DNA of 64,000 nucleotides from Petrimonas sp. IBARAKI (GCA_002356435.2 AP018040.2:2046001-2110000), one strand, 5' to 3'. Shown: positions 18,901 to 27,445, numbered from the stretch's first letter. A program made the numbers and translations. Notes: generated by a model not told the origin, from the letters alone.

Positions 18901-19050
18901 TACTACTACATTTACACCAATCAAAGGTTCTCCATTTACATCACTCACAGTTCCTCTTACACTCTTTTGTGCCGATGCGGAAACCGCACACAATACAAAA
19001 AACAGGAACATCAAAAATTTTGATAAATGTTGTTTCAATTTTGTTTTCAT
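15973..19050 (-). CDS. SusC/RagA family TonB-dependent outer-membrane transporter
   Basis: TonB-linked glycan importer of about 1025 aa. The ATG at 19050 is chosen because it opens a clean signal peptide (MKTKLKQHLSKFLMFLFF...SASAQ); an upstream ATG at 19077 would add nine polar residues. After the signal peptide come a carboxypeptidase-D-like domain (VRGTVSDVNGEPLIGVNVVV...GTVTDIDGKYSL), the SusC signature DELVVVGYGVQKK, a plug domain (LIVVDGVPGR) and a 22-strand barrel ending in the C-terminal phenylalanine GVSITF. There is no STN domain, so it should not signal through an anti-sigma factor, and no HTCS or SusR-type regulator is adjacent. Confidence 0.94.
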   Translation of the reverse strand: MKTKLKQHLSKFLMFLFFVLCAVSASAQKSVRGTVSDVNGEPLIGVNVVVKNATTGTVTDIDGKYSLEVSGESSVLVFSYIGYVTSEVTVGTQTVIDQILAEETHMIDELVVVGYGVQKKVTVTGAVASVSGNELKVSPTTNLSNAVVGRMPGVIGFQRSDEPGGGGTTLRIRGTNTLGSKDPLIVVDGVPGRAGGLNRINPNEIESMSVLKDASAAIYGSRAANGVILITTKRGKEGKPTITYTGNMGFSQPSRIPELANAFEYATMVNEIDKYSGREPRYSQEDLRLWQDGSDPWGHPDTNWYKETIKDVSPMYRHDVSITGGSDRYKFFVSLAANGEDGIYKNSANRYDQYSTRINLDMKVNDYFDISYGNVNRLQVTNYPARGATDIFSSMVRSKPILPAYWPTGEPGPDIEYGDNPVVRATPATGKDLHKAYYIQNTLRATLKIPGVEGLSLIGTVSYDQHFNNRRRFETPFTLYTWDGNPEHKLTPSLKGVSQPVLEERRDEQTDWMTNLVVNYDRSIGDHNFGATLGVEAQSNEWRRVRATRKYFISDALDEINNGSVTDMETEGYSWKESRVNYFGRVNYNYLEKYLFEFVYRYDGSYRFPKDKRYGFFPGVSAAWRASEEDFWKENLSFINYFKLRSSVSQTGSDYLLDPDGNLDRSIQYLNTYGFGTEYMFGTTFQKTLYPTRTPNPNITWEVGTTYDLGLEFKFLDNRLSLETDLFHHKRTNMLIYRNASLPQISGITLPRENIGEMQNRGIEGLISWVDRAGKVEYDVSFNMTYAKNKLLFWDETPGIPDYQKRTGMPVNTELWYIADGVFNTQEELDSYPHWANARTGDIKFVDVNGDKKIDANDRVRSDKNSEPRFVFGLTTGLSWNNFDLRALFQGATGGITYIWRERAGEAGNYYKFMYKNRWTEENPMVEHPRAYNRENEYWAKQGTDQKNTYYQFKTDYLRLKNMEIGYTFNSTPLRSAGIQDLRVYVNGTNIFTIDNVKVQDPEANDTGREYPQRRIWNAGVSITF

Positions 19051-19188
19051 TTCATTTACAGTTGATGTTTCATTCATGTTCTGACGATTTAATTATTTTT
19101 ACAAAGAAGTTCTCAAAGACAGTTATTATATCTTTTCCGGATAAAAGAATTAATTGATCTAAATATCCATAGGTTAAAAATGGATATA

Positions 19189-20394
19189 TCATAATACAAG
19201 ATTATTTTTCTTGTTTTCCCTGAATAATGCTACAAAACCTATCAAGATAACGACAGCCATAACAAAAGGCACAGTCCAGACTGATACCCAGTTGTATATA
19301 CCCTGCTCAGTAGTATATTGATGCACCACATTGCCTGCTACCAGCGTTCCCAGGTATTTCCCTATCCCATAGGTGGCAAAGGCAATCAATCCCTGTGCCG
19401 AATTTCGTAGAGACGAAGGCGCCTTTTCATCCACAAAAAGTTGTCCTGAAACAAAGAAGAAAGTAAAACAGAATCCATGGAGCGGTAATACTCCATAGAT
19501 GAAACCGATGTGTCCGGTATGCGCTCCAAGGGCAAAGAATCCGTACATCAACACCCATGCTACAATTGCGGCAACAATACTTCCTTTATACCGTAATTTG
19601 AGAAACATCAACGGAAATGCGAAAAGGAAGATTACTTCGGTAACCTGTCCCATGCTCATGGCCGCAGCGGCGTTATTAATGCCTACGTTAACAATGAACA
19701 GATTGGTAAACGAATCATAGAAAGCAAGGGGAATACAAGCCAACGCCGAAAATACTAGCAGCACCAAGAACGATCTGTCTTTGGTAAGCTTAAACGCATC
19801 GAATCCGAGTATCTGTCCTACAGTCACCTTTTCAACGCGTTTTCCCGGTGCCTTGAAAGGAAGTATAAAAGCATATAAACCGGCAATAAAAGATATTCCT
19901 GCAGCAACAAGGAAAGGAGTAGACAATGGTTCCAGATTCAACGAACTGATAAGAATTCCAGCAATAATCCATCCGAACGATCCGAACAAACGGATACGGG
20001 AGAATTCTTTCGAGGGTTCAGGCAGGTTATCAAAAGAGATGGAATTACATAGCGACATAGTGGGCATGAAACAAATCGTATAAAGCAGCAACACAAGAAA
20101 AAACAATGAGAAATTATCAATTTGTGTCAAACAGCCTAACAATACGGCACCCGTGATATTTAAGAATGCCAAGACCTTGTTGGCAGAGAAAAAACGATCG
20201 GCTATCATTCCCACGATCACAGGGGATATAATGGCTGCTATAGCTGCCGTACTATACGCCAACCCGATCTGAACACCTGTAAAATGAAGTGTCTGTCCCA
20301 GATAAGTCCCCATGGTGACATACCATGATCCCTGAATAAAAAATTGAAAGAACATCATCAGGGAAAGTCGTGTTTTTGTGTTTTTGTGTCCCAT
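19189..20394 (-). CDS. MFS transporter, nucleoside:H+ symporter (NHS) type
   Basis: Twelve-helix major facilitator of 401 aa. The ATG at 20394 is used because it starts the family N-terminus MGHKNTKTRLSLMMFFQFFIQGSWYVTMG; an upstream start would add 29 basic, non-conserved residues. The family resembles NupG-like nucleoside:proton symporters, but in Bacteroidetes such genes commonly sit in glycan loci and probably carry sugars. PVIVGMIADRFF and the C-terminal YNWVSVWTVPF..LFRENKKN are distinctive. A degraded copy of the same C-terminus lies at 21598-21730. It is 110 nt upstream of susC on the same strand. Confidence 0.85.
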   Translation of the reverse strand: MGHKNTKTRLSLMMFFQFFIQGSWYVTMGTYLGQTLHFTGVQIGLAYSTAAIAAIISPVIVGMIADRFFSANKVLAFLNITGAVLLGCLTQIDNFSLFFLVLLLYTICFMPTMSLCNSISFDNLPEPSKEFSRIRLFGSFGWIIAGILISSLNLEPLSTPFLVAAGISFIAGLYAFILPFKAPGKRVEKVTVGQILGFDAFKLTKDRSFLVLLVFSALACIPLAFYDSFTNLFIVNVGINNAAAAMSMGQVTEVIFLFAFPLMFLKLRYKGSIVAAIVAWVLMYGFFALGAHTGHIGFIYGVLPLHGFCFTFFFVSGQLFVDEKAPSSLRNSAQGLIAFATYGIGKYLGTLVAGNVVHQYTTEQGIYNWVSVWTVPFVMAVVILIGFVALFRENKKNNLVL

Positions 20395-20608
20395 TATTAA
20401 TTTTTTTATCGATACTTTATGTTTAATTGAAATCCTCAACCTATCCCGCAAATGGTTGCGAGACTTTTGTAAAAAATCCAATCAATTCCATAATGCTATT
20501 TCTCAATTTATTGTAATCCGCAAATACATTCATGCCCCTACCCATTCCAAGATCCAAAGAGTTCGACCATATCTATTCTCCATGGAATTGTAGGGTTCAT
20601 ATAACTTT

Positions 20609-20830
20609 TCACAATAACCTGATTACTTTCGTTTCATTAATCAATCCATCTGTAGTAACTTCGAATCTTGCTTTTTGGGCTTTTTCAAGCCTTGTCTTTG
20701 CCGTCCTGATAGAGGAAGTCTTGATTTTAGAAGTTGGAATTAGCATAGGTTTACCTATTGGCAAAGACAAAAGTGTTTCCGGAATGGAAATTTTTTTAAT
20801 CAATCCCGTTTCTTTTAATTTATTATCCAT
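20609..20830 (-). CDS. small basic protein divergent from the HTH regulator
   Basis: Unrecognised 73-aa protein. The C-terminal half (SSIRTAKTRLEKAQKARFEV followed by TTDGLINETKVIRLL) looks like a small helix-plus-wing DNA-binding fold, and similar short proteins occur in Bacteroides prophage and plasmid regions (recalled, not checked). It is divergent from the HTH gene at 20995, with the shared repeat TTGAATTAAT between them. That layout resembles a repressor/anti-repressor switch. The ATG at 20830 follows a good -7 element at 20887-20894. It might be a leftover of a lost mobile element. Function not assigned. Confidence 0.5.
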   Translation of the reverse strand: MDNKLKETGLIKKISIPETLLSLPIGKPMLIPTSKIKTSSIRTAKTRLEKAQKARFEVTTDGLINETKVIRLL

Positions 20831-20886
20831 ATCTTTATATGTTGTATCTATGTATTACATTGAAGCTTTCATTGTATTATCAAACG

Positions 20887-20952
20887 CAAATATAATTCAT
20901 TTGAATTAATAACCATCATTAAAAAAGGACAAAACACTCTAATTGAATTAAT
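20887..20952. promoter_or_regulatory. divergent promoter with paired TTGAATTAAT sites
   Basis: TTGAATTAAT occurs at 20901-20910 and again at 20943-20952, 42 bp apart (about four helical turns). The first copy is part of ATTCATTTGAAT, a near-palindrome, and lies just upstream of a minus-strand -7 element (CAAATATA at 20887-20894). These are candidate operators for the HTH protein encoded at 20995. A third near-copy (TTGAATTAG) is at 21815-21823. Confidence 0.45.
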
Positions 20953-20994
20953 TTATACTGATTATAAATAATATATTCAATCAATAGACTATTT

Positions 20995-21402
20995 ATGGGC
21001 AACATAAATGAAAGATTAAGAAAAATATTAAATACCAAATTTGAAGGGAACGTATCAGAGATGGCGAGACGATACGGAATCCCTCAACCGACTTTAAATA
21101 ATATTGTTGGGAACAGAATGAGTAAGCCCTCTTTTGATAATATTGAAAGGCTTGTCAATTCAGATGAGACAATTAATACCAGGTGGCTAATTACGGGGAA
21201 AGGAGCGATGCTAAAAACAGAAAAAAATCCCATAGTGGTTCCACCAGAAGACAATAATAACCTGTTGGATAGATACGAAAAGGTTATCAGGGAGAATGAA
21301 CGGTTAAAGGTGGAGATTGAACAACTAAAAAATAACACAGACCGGATCTCAGACGCTAATTCTTATACTATTACTATCCATCAAGACACCGAAGATAAGT
21401 GA
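20995..21402 (+). CDS. phage-repressor-like helix-turn-helix regulator with coiled coil
   Basis: DNA-binding protein of 135 aa. Residues 1-55 form an HTH of the CI/Cro type (VSEMARRYGIPQPTLNNIVG). A segment at 58-70 (TRWLITGKGAMLK) is typical of Bacteroidetes phage-type repressors. Residues about 88-115 (LLDRYEKVIRENERLKVEIEQL) form a short leucine-heptad coiled coil for dimerisation. No peptidase domain is present, so it is not a LexA-type self-cleaving repressor. It is divergent from a 73-aa protein, suggesting a small autoregulated switch. No other phage genes are nearby, so it may be a domesticated or stranded regulator. Confidence 0.8.
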   Translation: MGNINERLRKILNTKFEGNVSEMARRYGIPQPTLNNIVGNRMSKPSFDNIERLVNSDETINTRWLITGKGAMLKTEKNPIVVPPEDNNNLLDRYEKVIRENERLKVEIEQLKNNTDRISDANSYTITIHQDTEDK

Positions 21403-21597
21403 AGTGTCGGAAAAGTAATCAAACTTAACAAGAACACCTCCGTAGGCTTATATAGACAATCTATACCAACCATTGTTCATTAAACAACCTTATAATCTGA
21501 TACATGGCTCTACCTGACTGACATTGCAGCATTGATAGTAGCAAAATAGCAAAGAGGACAAGTGACTCATTCCTGTCACACAGTCTCAGGCAAAGTA

Positions 21598-21730
21598 TTA
21601 TTTATTTTTGTTCAGATTCTCCCGAAAAAGGGATAGAAAAATAATCAGAATGAGAATTGCCACAGTAAAGGGTATGCTCCAGCCAGGTACCCAATTATAT
21701 GCAATTAAGTCAGTAGATAACATTTGATTG
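21598..21730 (-). pseudogene. C-terminal remnant of a second NHS-type MFS transporter
   Basis: The minus-strand frame ending at 21598 reads LIAYNWVPGWSIPFTVAI then LILIIFLSLFRENLNKNK and stops. This aligns with the last 45 residues of the intact MFS protein encoded at 19189-20394 (YNWVSVWTVPFVMAV..LFRENKKN). The rest of the gene is missing and the frame closes upstream. It is therefore the tail of a paralogous transporter lost by deletion. It follows the GH51 remnant in the same orientation, as expected for an old transporter-enzyme operon. Confidence 0.72.
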
Positions 21731-21837
21731 AAGAATTTCAATAAAAAAAGGATTTGATATCTATGGTATTATTTACTCTAAAAACAAAGCCATACATTAG
21801 TTAAAAAAATTAATTTGAATTAGTAAAAGCAGATTTG

Positions 21838-22366
21838 TCATTTAATCTTTAGTGTTACGATTGATTTTGCCGGAAGTTCTATATTCAGGCCATCCCTTGA
21901 TTTTACCGTATCGTTAAAAAGAATAACTCTTACTTTATAAGGATTCTCAAAAGTATTATGATCTGTCAGGTTTGGCGAAGTCAGGATCTCCTCCCAGGAT
22001 TGTTCTGCCATTTATATCCGGCAGAAATACTGTTACTTCATGCGAACTATCTAAATCAACGTTGGATGTTGAAAAATGAACAACTTCATGCTTATTACAA
22101 TGCTATCCCAGTTTGTATTCACCATTCTTGGCCTGGTTTCTTTTCGTCCAATACTATCCATCTAGTGATATTCATCAGCAAAACAGCAACCGGACCAAAC
22201 GAATAACTGCCACTTGCAATTCCCTTAACGCATTTAAAACATCTGTCTGTAAATTTTTTTAGAATTATTTCCTTTTCTCTACCGGGACATACTTTAATCA
22301 TAATTTTTGTTGTCCAGTCAAAAAACTCGAAACTAGCAAAAAGGTTATAAATAATTCTTCTTTCAT
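21838..22366 (-). pseudogene. degraded GH51 alpha-L-arabinofuranosidase
   Basis: Start, middle and end of a GH51 enzyme can be read on the minus strand, in shifting frames. A signal-peptide-like start at 22366 reads MKEELFITFLLVSSFLTGQQ. DVLNALRELQVAVIR (about 22200-22243) runs into a damaged RWPGGCFADEYH motif with a Trp codon turned to TAG. RPRMVNTNWDSIV follows near 22130-22090. The C-terminus reads VTVFLPDINGRTILGG, then after a frameshift EILTSPNLTDHNTFENPYKV and LPAKSIVTLKIK, ending at 21838. GH51 enzymes have about 500-650 residues; about 170 codons remain, so the catalytic centre is deleted. It starts 12 nt after the GH92 stop. Confidence 0.82.
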
Positions 22367-22378
22367 TTTTACTGTTTT

Positions 22379-24619
22379 TTAGTCTGTTAATTCTCCTTCC
22401 GAAGGAGGCGCGTCTTGCGAAGCACTACCCCATTGTTTGTTCGCTTTATTGCCCATGATAAGTTCCAGGGTTCCGCCGTTTTTGAGGTCATCGTGGCTGA
22501 ACCAGGGTTTTTCCCAGGGTATTCCGTTGAGTTCCGCCGATTGGATGTATTTGTTCTCTTCGGAAAAATTACGGGCTATAACGGTGAAGGCTTTACCCCC
22601 AGGAAGGCTAATGACCGTCTTTGCAAAGAACGGACTCCCGATATTGTATGCCGGAATTCCGGGCGTTACCGGATAAAACCCCATCTGCGAAAACACCACA
22701 AAAGCCGACATTCCGCCTCCGTCTTCATCTCCGGGAACTCCCATCAGGTCGTTTCTGAACCATTGATTCAGGAGTATGTGAATCCGCTTTTGCGTCTTCC
22801 AGGGCTGTCCTGCATAATTGTATAAATAAGGAATATGCAACGACGGCTCGTTAGCCATCGAGAATTGACCCACATTGCCGGTATGGTCGGGCAACTGACT
22901 GTAAAAGTCGTATTTGCTTTTCCCAAGAGGTTCGCGAAATGTTTGATCGAGGTTGCGTATAAAGTTTTCCCGCCCCCCCATTAAGTGGATCAGGTCGGCT
23001 ACGTTGTGCTGCACATCCCAACGGTATACCCATGCGTTGTTCTCACCGTAATACTGTCGTGCACCCACCCCTCCTGAAAAACGATAATCGAAGGGTTCGA
23101 TGAAGTTTCCATCCTTGTCCTTAGGGTGAAAAAAGCCGGTCTGGGGATTGAAAAGATGGCGATAATTGTAGGATTTCTTCAGGAAGTATTCATAATCATC
23201 CTCCTTCCCCAACTCCCGGGCAATTTGTGCCAGGCACCACTCATCGTAGGAGGTGCCCAGCGTTACAGCCACCGGCTGGCGACATTCAAAACCGTGAACT
23301 TCGGGAATGGTTTCTTCCTCCCCTTCCCTAAGAGCAGGAACATATCCTTTCTCGTGATAAAACCGATCCAACTCACCCGAGGGTTTGCCGGACCAAGGAG
23401 CCAGCGTCTTCTCCATAACGGCATTGCGAACGGCCGGGTAGATCCTTGCCAGGTCAATGCCCTTCAATCCTTTGCGGTAAGCGTCTATAACGGTGGCTAT
23501 CCCGTGGTTGGAGTTCATCCGGCGGCTGTCGCCCGTAATCTCGGGGAAGGTGGGCCACCAGAATTCGGGCATTTGTTCGGACATCTTCAGGAAAGAATTG
23601 AGAATATCCGACTCCATTTCTGTTTCGATAATCGTACGAAGCGGATGCGTTGCCCGATAGGTATCCCAGATCCAGTCATCCGTATAGAAAGGCGCCCCGT
23701 TGTCGTTGTGGATTTCCCCATCAAAGGCGCTGAAGTAGCGTCCGTCTTCCGATATACATACCGGACGTTCGTAGGTTCGGTACAACGAAGTGTAGAAAAC
23801 AACTTTATCGTCATACGAACCACCATCCACTTTAATTTTACCGAGGGTTTCATTCCAGGTTTGACGTCCTTTTTCGGCAACGCCCGAGGGGTCAAACCCG
23901 GACATTTCCCGGTAGAGGTTCTTCTTTGCCTGAACTGTATCGATAAACGAAATCCCGTAACGAAGTTTCAACTGCTTTGTGTTTGAGGGGTACGACAAAA
24001 CAAGGTGGGCATTTTGGCCGGAAGCAGCTTTGTCATTTGCTCCCTGGGGCTGTATGTCCGGTTCCATATATACAAATATCCGCGTGTTGTTTTGCAGCTG
24101 TTGATAACCCGAAAATGCTTTCCCGTCCCATTGAAGTTCACCACGCCGGGAGTTCAGGATCAGGTATACAGGGTCGGTATGTCCGAATGTCAGCTCATAG
24201 ATCCCCGATTGGTGGGAAACGGCGTAATATACGCTGGTCTCCTGCTCGTCGAGATAGACAAAATAATCGTAGGGTGTGATTTTTTCACGGTCGTAGCTAT
24301 AGGGAATAACCGGCTTCAATTCCAGCTCGTCCCCTTGGAAGACGCTCAGGTTAAATGCCGAACTTCCCCGGTGGCTGGTCACCGCAACGGGCAAGCCGTT
24401 CAGCAAATCACCCGTGTAATCCGCGCGTTCCGGATAAACACGCAACATGCTGTTCGGCAAATGAACCGTGGGGTACGTCGGCACCAACAGGTGGCTGATG
24501 TTCCCCAGGTAAGGGTTAACAAAATCAACAAGATCAGTTGATTGAGAACTTGTACATGAAGTAATCAAAAAGATAATAAAGCAACCGATTACATATGTTT
24601 TGCGGTAGCTTTGCCTCAT
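22379..24619 (-). CDS. GH92 family glycosidase (alpha-mannosidase type) lipoprotein
   Basis: Exo-acting alpha-mannosidase family enzyme of 746 aa. The ATG at 24619 is preferred because it gives a compact lipoprotein signal MRQSYRKTYVIGCFIIFLITSC with Cys22. The ORF also extends 44 codons upstream without signal-like character. The GH92 N-terminal domain begins VDFVNPYLGN. The (alpha/alpha)6 domain has TFPEITGDSRRMNSNHG and the family hallmark GVPGDEDGGGMSAFVVF followed by QMGFYPVTPG. GH92 enzymes need calcium and cut alpha-1,2/1,3/1,4/1,6-mannosides; linkage preference is not readable. It probably headed an operon continuing into the now-broken GH51 and MFS genes. Confidence 0.9.
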   Translation of the reverse strand: MRQSYRKTYVIGCFIIFLITSCTSSQSTDLVDFVNPYLGNISHLLVPTYPTVHLPNSMLRVYPERADYTGDLLNGLPVAVTSHRGSSAFNLSVFQGDELELKPVIPYSYDREKITPYDYFVYLDEQETSVYYAVSHQSGIYELTFGHTDPVYLILNSRRGELQWDGKAFSGYQQLQNNTRIFVYMEPDIQPQGANDKAASGQNAHLVLSYPSNTKQLKLRYGISFIDTVQAKKNLYREMSGFDPSGVAEKGRQTWNETLGKIKVDGGSYDDKVVFYTSLYRTYERPVCISEDGRYFSAFDGEIHNDNGAPFYTDDWIWDTYRATHPLRTIIETEMESDILNSFLKMSEQMPEFWWPTFPEITGDSRRMNSNHGIATVIDAYRKGLKGIDLARIYPAVRNAVMEKTLAPWSGKPSGELDRFYHEKGYVPALREGEEETIPEVHGFECRQPVAVTLGTSYDEWCLAQIARELGKEDDYEYFLKKSYNYRHLFNPQTGFFHPKDKDGNFIEPFDYRFSGGVGARQYYGENNAWVYRWDVQHNVADLIHLMGGRENFIRNLDQTFREPLGKSKYDFYSQLPDHTGNVGQFSMANEPSLHIPYLYNYAGQPWKTQKRIHILLNQWFRNDLMGVPGDEDGGGMSAFVVFSQMGFYPVTPGIPAYNIGSPFFAKTVISLPGGKAFTVIARNFSEENKYIQSAELNGIPWEKPWFSHDDLKNGGTLELIMGNKANKQWGSASQDAPPSEGELTD

Positions 24620-24971
24620 TAATCTGTACAGAAATAGCATCTTTCTCATCCTTTTAATAGTTATTGTACATTTAGGAACTGTTTTAAATTTAGAATTTCT
24701 ATTTATTTCCGTCAGGGTGAACAAGGGGTTTCTCAACAAGAGTAGTAGCACTTCGTTCCCAGAGAGAAATCACCGTGAAGCAAAAAACAAAAACAGTGAG
24801 GCTGTTTTTCATTTATGACAAAGTTTACTAAATTTGTAACATGTTGACTTTACGTCCGCACAAATTTAATTATTTTATCAGTATAAGCAAGAATTTGACA
24901 TTTATTTATATTAAATCCGAACAAACAATCCTCAAACTTAATTGTTTGTATAATAACAAAAACATACAATA
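24620..24971. other. divergent intergenic region between GH92 and acyl-CoA ligase genes
   Basis: 352 bp, strongly AT-rich. It contains a short hairpin AAAAACAG/CTGTTTTT at 24789-24809, a plus-strand TAAATTTG at 24829-24836 and a minus-strand TAAGTTTG (plus CAAACTTA) at 24933-24940, both candidate -7 promoter elements. No further gene or repeat was seen. Confidence 0.4.
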
Positions 24972-26627
24972 ATGAATCAGAACTCTTTTCTTGGATTAAT
25001 CGAGCAAAGTATACGAAATCATTGGGATTTACCTGCAATGAGCGACTTTCAGGGCAAAACACTTTATTTCAAAGATTTTGCCCGTGAAATTGATATGCTG
25101 CACGAATATTTCAACTCTGCCGGCATTCAACGCGGTGATAAAATTGCGATATGTGGTAAAAATTCGTCCCATTGGGCCATCTCTTTTTTCGCTACGCTCT
25201 CATACGGAGCTGTAGCAGTGAGTATTTTGCATGAGTTTGAGAAAGAAAGTGTTCAGTACATTGTGGATCATTCGGATTCCAAGATGTTTTTCGTTGATGA
25301 AGCCATTTGGAGAGAAATAGATGAGACCAAGATACCGAAGGCAGAAACTGTCCTCTCGCTCGATGATTTTTCCTTGTTGAAAGTGACATCGAAAGAGTTC
25401 AAGATATTTGTGTCCAACTCGTTTTCTTTTTTCGACAAGAAATACGAGAAGGGATTCTTTGTCAATGACATTGCTTTCAGGACCGATAAACCGGAAGAAG
25501 TGGCTGTTATAAACTATACATCGGGAACCACCAGCAGCCCGAAAGGAGTGATGATCCCTTACCGGAGTTTATGGTCGAACACCCGGTTTGCAAACGACAG
25601 CCTTGATTTTATCCACTCGGGAGACAACATGATTTGCATGTTACCCATGGCTCACACTTACGGACTTGCTTTCGAGGTGCTCAACGCCATTTCTATGGGT
25701 TTCCACATCCATTTTTTAGGAAAAACGCCTTCTCCCAAGGTACTGCTTGATGCTTTTGCAAGAATAAAACCCAAGCTGGTATTAGCCGTCCCTCTGATTA
25801 TCGAAAAAATCGTTATTAAAAATGTCTTTCCGAAACTTCAGAAGGGAGCAGCCAAAACATTGATTAAAATTCCACTGCTGAATGCTGTTGTTTACCACAA
25901 AATAAGGAAATCGCTTATTGACGTTTTCGGAGGAAATCTGGTAGAAGTCGTCATCGGAGGAGCAGCTTTGAACGCAGACGTAGAAAAATTTCTGCGAAAA
26001 ATAAAATTTCCCTACACGGTTGGGTACGGGATGACCGAATGTGGGCCGCTTATTTCTTACTCGTTCTGGACAGAATTCAAAGAACGATCGTGTGGAAAGG
26101 TAGTGGACAGAATGCAGGTTAAAATTGATTCGGATGATCCGCAAAACGTTGTTGGGGAAATCTTGACCAAAGGTACAAACCTGATGCTCGGTTATTATAA
26201 AAACGAAGAAGCTACAAAAGCTGTTTTTACGGAAGATGGGTGGCTCAGGACAGGCGATCTTGGAATATTGGATAAAGACAACGTTGTATTTATCAGAGGC
26301 AGGAACAAAAATATGATTCTCGGCCCTTCCGGGCAAAACATCTATCCCGAAGAGATTGAAGATAAGCTAAACAACTCTCCCTATATATTGGAGTCACTGG
26401 CAATAGAAGAAAAGGGCAAAATTATTGCACTCATCGTTCCCGACACTGAGGTGCTGAAAGCTGAAAACATATCACCAGAACAGTATAACCCTGTCTTCGA
26501 TAAGGAAATAAACGCAATAAACGCAAAACTAGCCAATTACAGCAAAATAGCTTCATTCAGGCTTCAGGCCGAGGAGTTTGAAAAAACGCCTAAGCGGAGC
26601 ATTAGAAGGTTTAAGTACCAGAAATAA
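24972..26627 (+). CDS. AMP-binding long-chain acyl-CoA synthetase-like ligase
   Basis: ATP-dependent acyl-adenylate-forming enzyme of 551 aa. It has the P-loop signature INYTSGTTSSPKGVMIP, the YGMTECGPLIS motif, the AMP-ribose motif WLRTGDLG, and the C-terminal catalytic lysine region EKTPKRSIRRFKYQK. No signal peptide or extra domain is present, so it is cytoplasmic or peripherally membrane-bound. The family is that of fatty-acid:CoA ligases (FadD-like); chain length is not determinable. It ends 1 nt from the convergent NUDIX gene, leaving no room for a separate terminator. Confidence 0.86.
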   Translation: MNQNSFLGLIEQSIRNHWDLPAMSDFQGKTLYFKDFAREIDMLHEYFNSAGIQRGDKIAICGKNSSHWAISFFATLSYGAVAVSILHEFEKESVQYIVDHSDSKMFFVDEAIWREIDETKIPKAETVLSLDDFSLLKVTSKEFKIFVSNSFSFFDKKYEKGFFVNDIAFRTDKPEEVAVINYTSGTTSSPKGVMIPYRSLWSNTRFANDSLDFIHSGDNMICMLPMAHTYGLAFEVLNAISMGFHIHFLGKTPSPKVLLDAFARIKPKLVLAVPLIIEKIVIKNVFPKLQKGAAKTLIKIPLLNAVVYHKIRKSLIDVFGGNLVEVVIGGAALNADVEKFLRKIKFPYTVGYGMTECGPLISYSFWTEFKERSCGKVVDRMQVKIDSDDPQNVVGEILTKGTNLMLGYYKNEEATKAVFTEDGWLRTGDLGILDKDNVVFIRGRNKNMILGPSGQNIYPEEIEDKLNNSPYILESLAIEEKGKIIALIVPDTEVLKAENISPEQYNPVFDKEINAINAKLANYSKIASFRLQAEEFEKTPKRSIRRFKYQK

Positions 26628-26628
26628 A

Positions 26629-27321
26629 TTACAGGGAAAACCTGTTTCCAGACTCAATAAACTCGTTGAATTTCTTTTGATTGAAGGTATAGTAAAACGC
26701 TCCTCTTTTGGAGGAAGACTTATCTTTTACATCCAGTTTATCGAGAATGCCCATCGCTGCGATTTTCTTCCGGAAATTACGCTTGTCAATTGGCATCTGA
26801 TAGATGGCTTCCCATAAATCCTGCAAAGCGGGAAGCGTGAATTTTCCTTCAAAAAATTCAAAAATGATGGGTTGCAGGGAGACTTTATACCTCAATAACC
26901 TCAATGCATCATCCACCATAAGGTTGTGATCGAAAATCAGCCGGGGAAGTTGCTGAATGTTCACCCATTTGGCGTCGAATGCTTTGGCCAGGCTCGTGTC
27001 AAACTCCTCCAACCGTACCAATGCATAATAGGTTACGGACACGACCCTGTCGCCCGGATCACGTTCAATTTCACCATAGGCCCCAACCTGTTCCATATAA
27101 ATACCTCTCTGTCGGGTGTACCGGAACAGTACTTTTTCTGCAGCTTTGTCAAGACTCTCATTTTCGTCCATAAATCCCCCCATAAGCGACCATTCTCCTT
27201 TGTTGGGTTCAAGCGGGCGACGAGTTAACAAGATATTAAGTTCCTGGTTTTTGAATCCGAAAATAATGCAATCTACTGCAACAAGGAATTTCGCATCGTG
27301 AGAATAAAATCCGGTGGACAT
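26629..27321 (-). CDS. NUDIX-domain transcriptional regulator (NrtR/AraR-like), probable galactose regulator
   Basis: A 230-aa protein with an N-terminal NUDIX domain (residues 10-140) and a C-terminal winged helix (about 150-220: FTLPALQDLWEAIYQMPIDK, SKRGAFYYTFN), the layout of NrtR-type regulators that sense sugar derivatives. The NUDIX box is degenerate: after GGFMDENESL the REUxEE core is replaced by EKVLFRYTRQ, so hydrolysis is unlikely and ligand sensing likely. It is the last gene behind galM, gluP and galK. A palindrome over the galM promoter (31158-31199) is its best candidate operator. The nearest known case is AraR of Bacteroides, which controls arabinose genes. Confidence 0.85.
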   Translation of the reverse strand: MSTGFYSHDAKFLVAVDCIIFGFKNQELNILLTRRPLEPNKGEWSLMGGFMDENESLDKAAEKVLFRYTRQRGIYMEQVGAYGEIERDPGDRVVSVTYYALVRLEEFDTSLAKAFDAKWVNIQQLPRLIFDHNLMVDDALRLLRYKVSLQPIIFEFFEGKFTLPALQDLWEAIYQMPIDKRNFRKKIAAMGILDKLDVKDKSSSKRGAFYYTFNQKKFNEFIESGNRFSL

Positions 27322-27445
27322 AATATTAGAATTTTAGAAGTTATGGATCAACAGGCAAGAAAAAACAACTTCGCCGATAAAAGTTTGACGTCCGGAATAT
27401 CACCCGCGAAGCGCTATTACCGGCGAAGCATATTATTAAACTACT

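Noticed and set aside
21598-22366. Novel small proteins in the region between the HTH gene and GH92
   Set aside because: Short frames here are fragments of GH51 and MFS genes read in shifted frames.
23126-23986. 286-codon plus-strand frame opposite the GH92 gene
   Set aside because: Mirror of GH92 codon bias; no start signal, motif or homology pattern.
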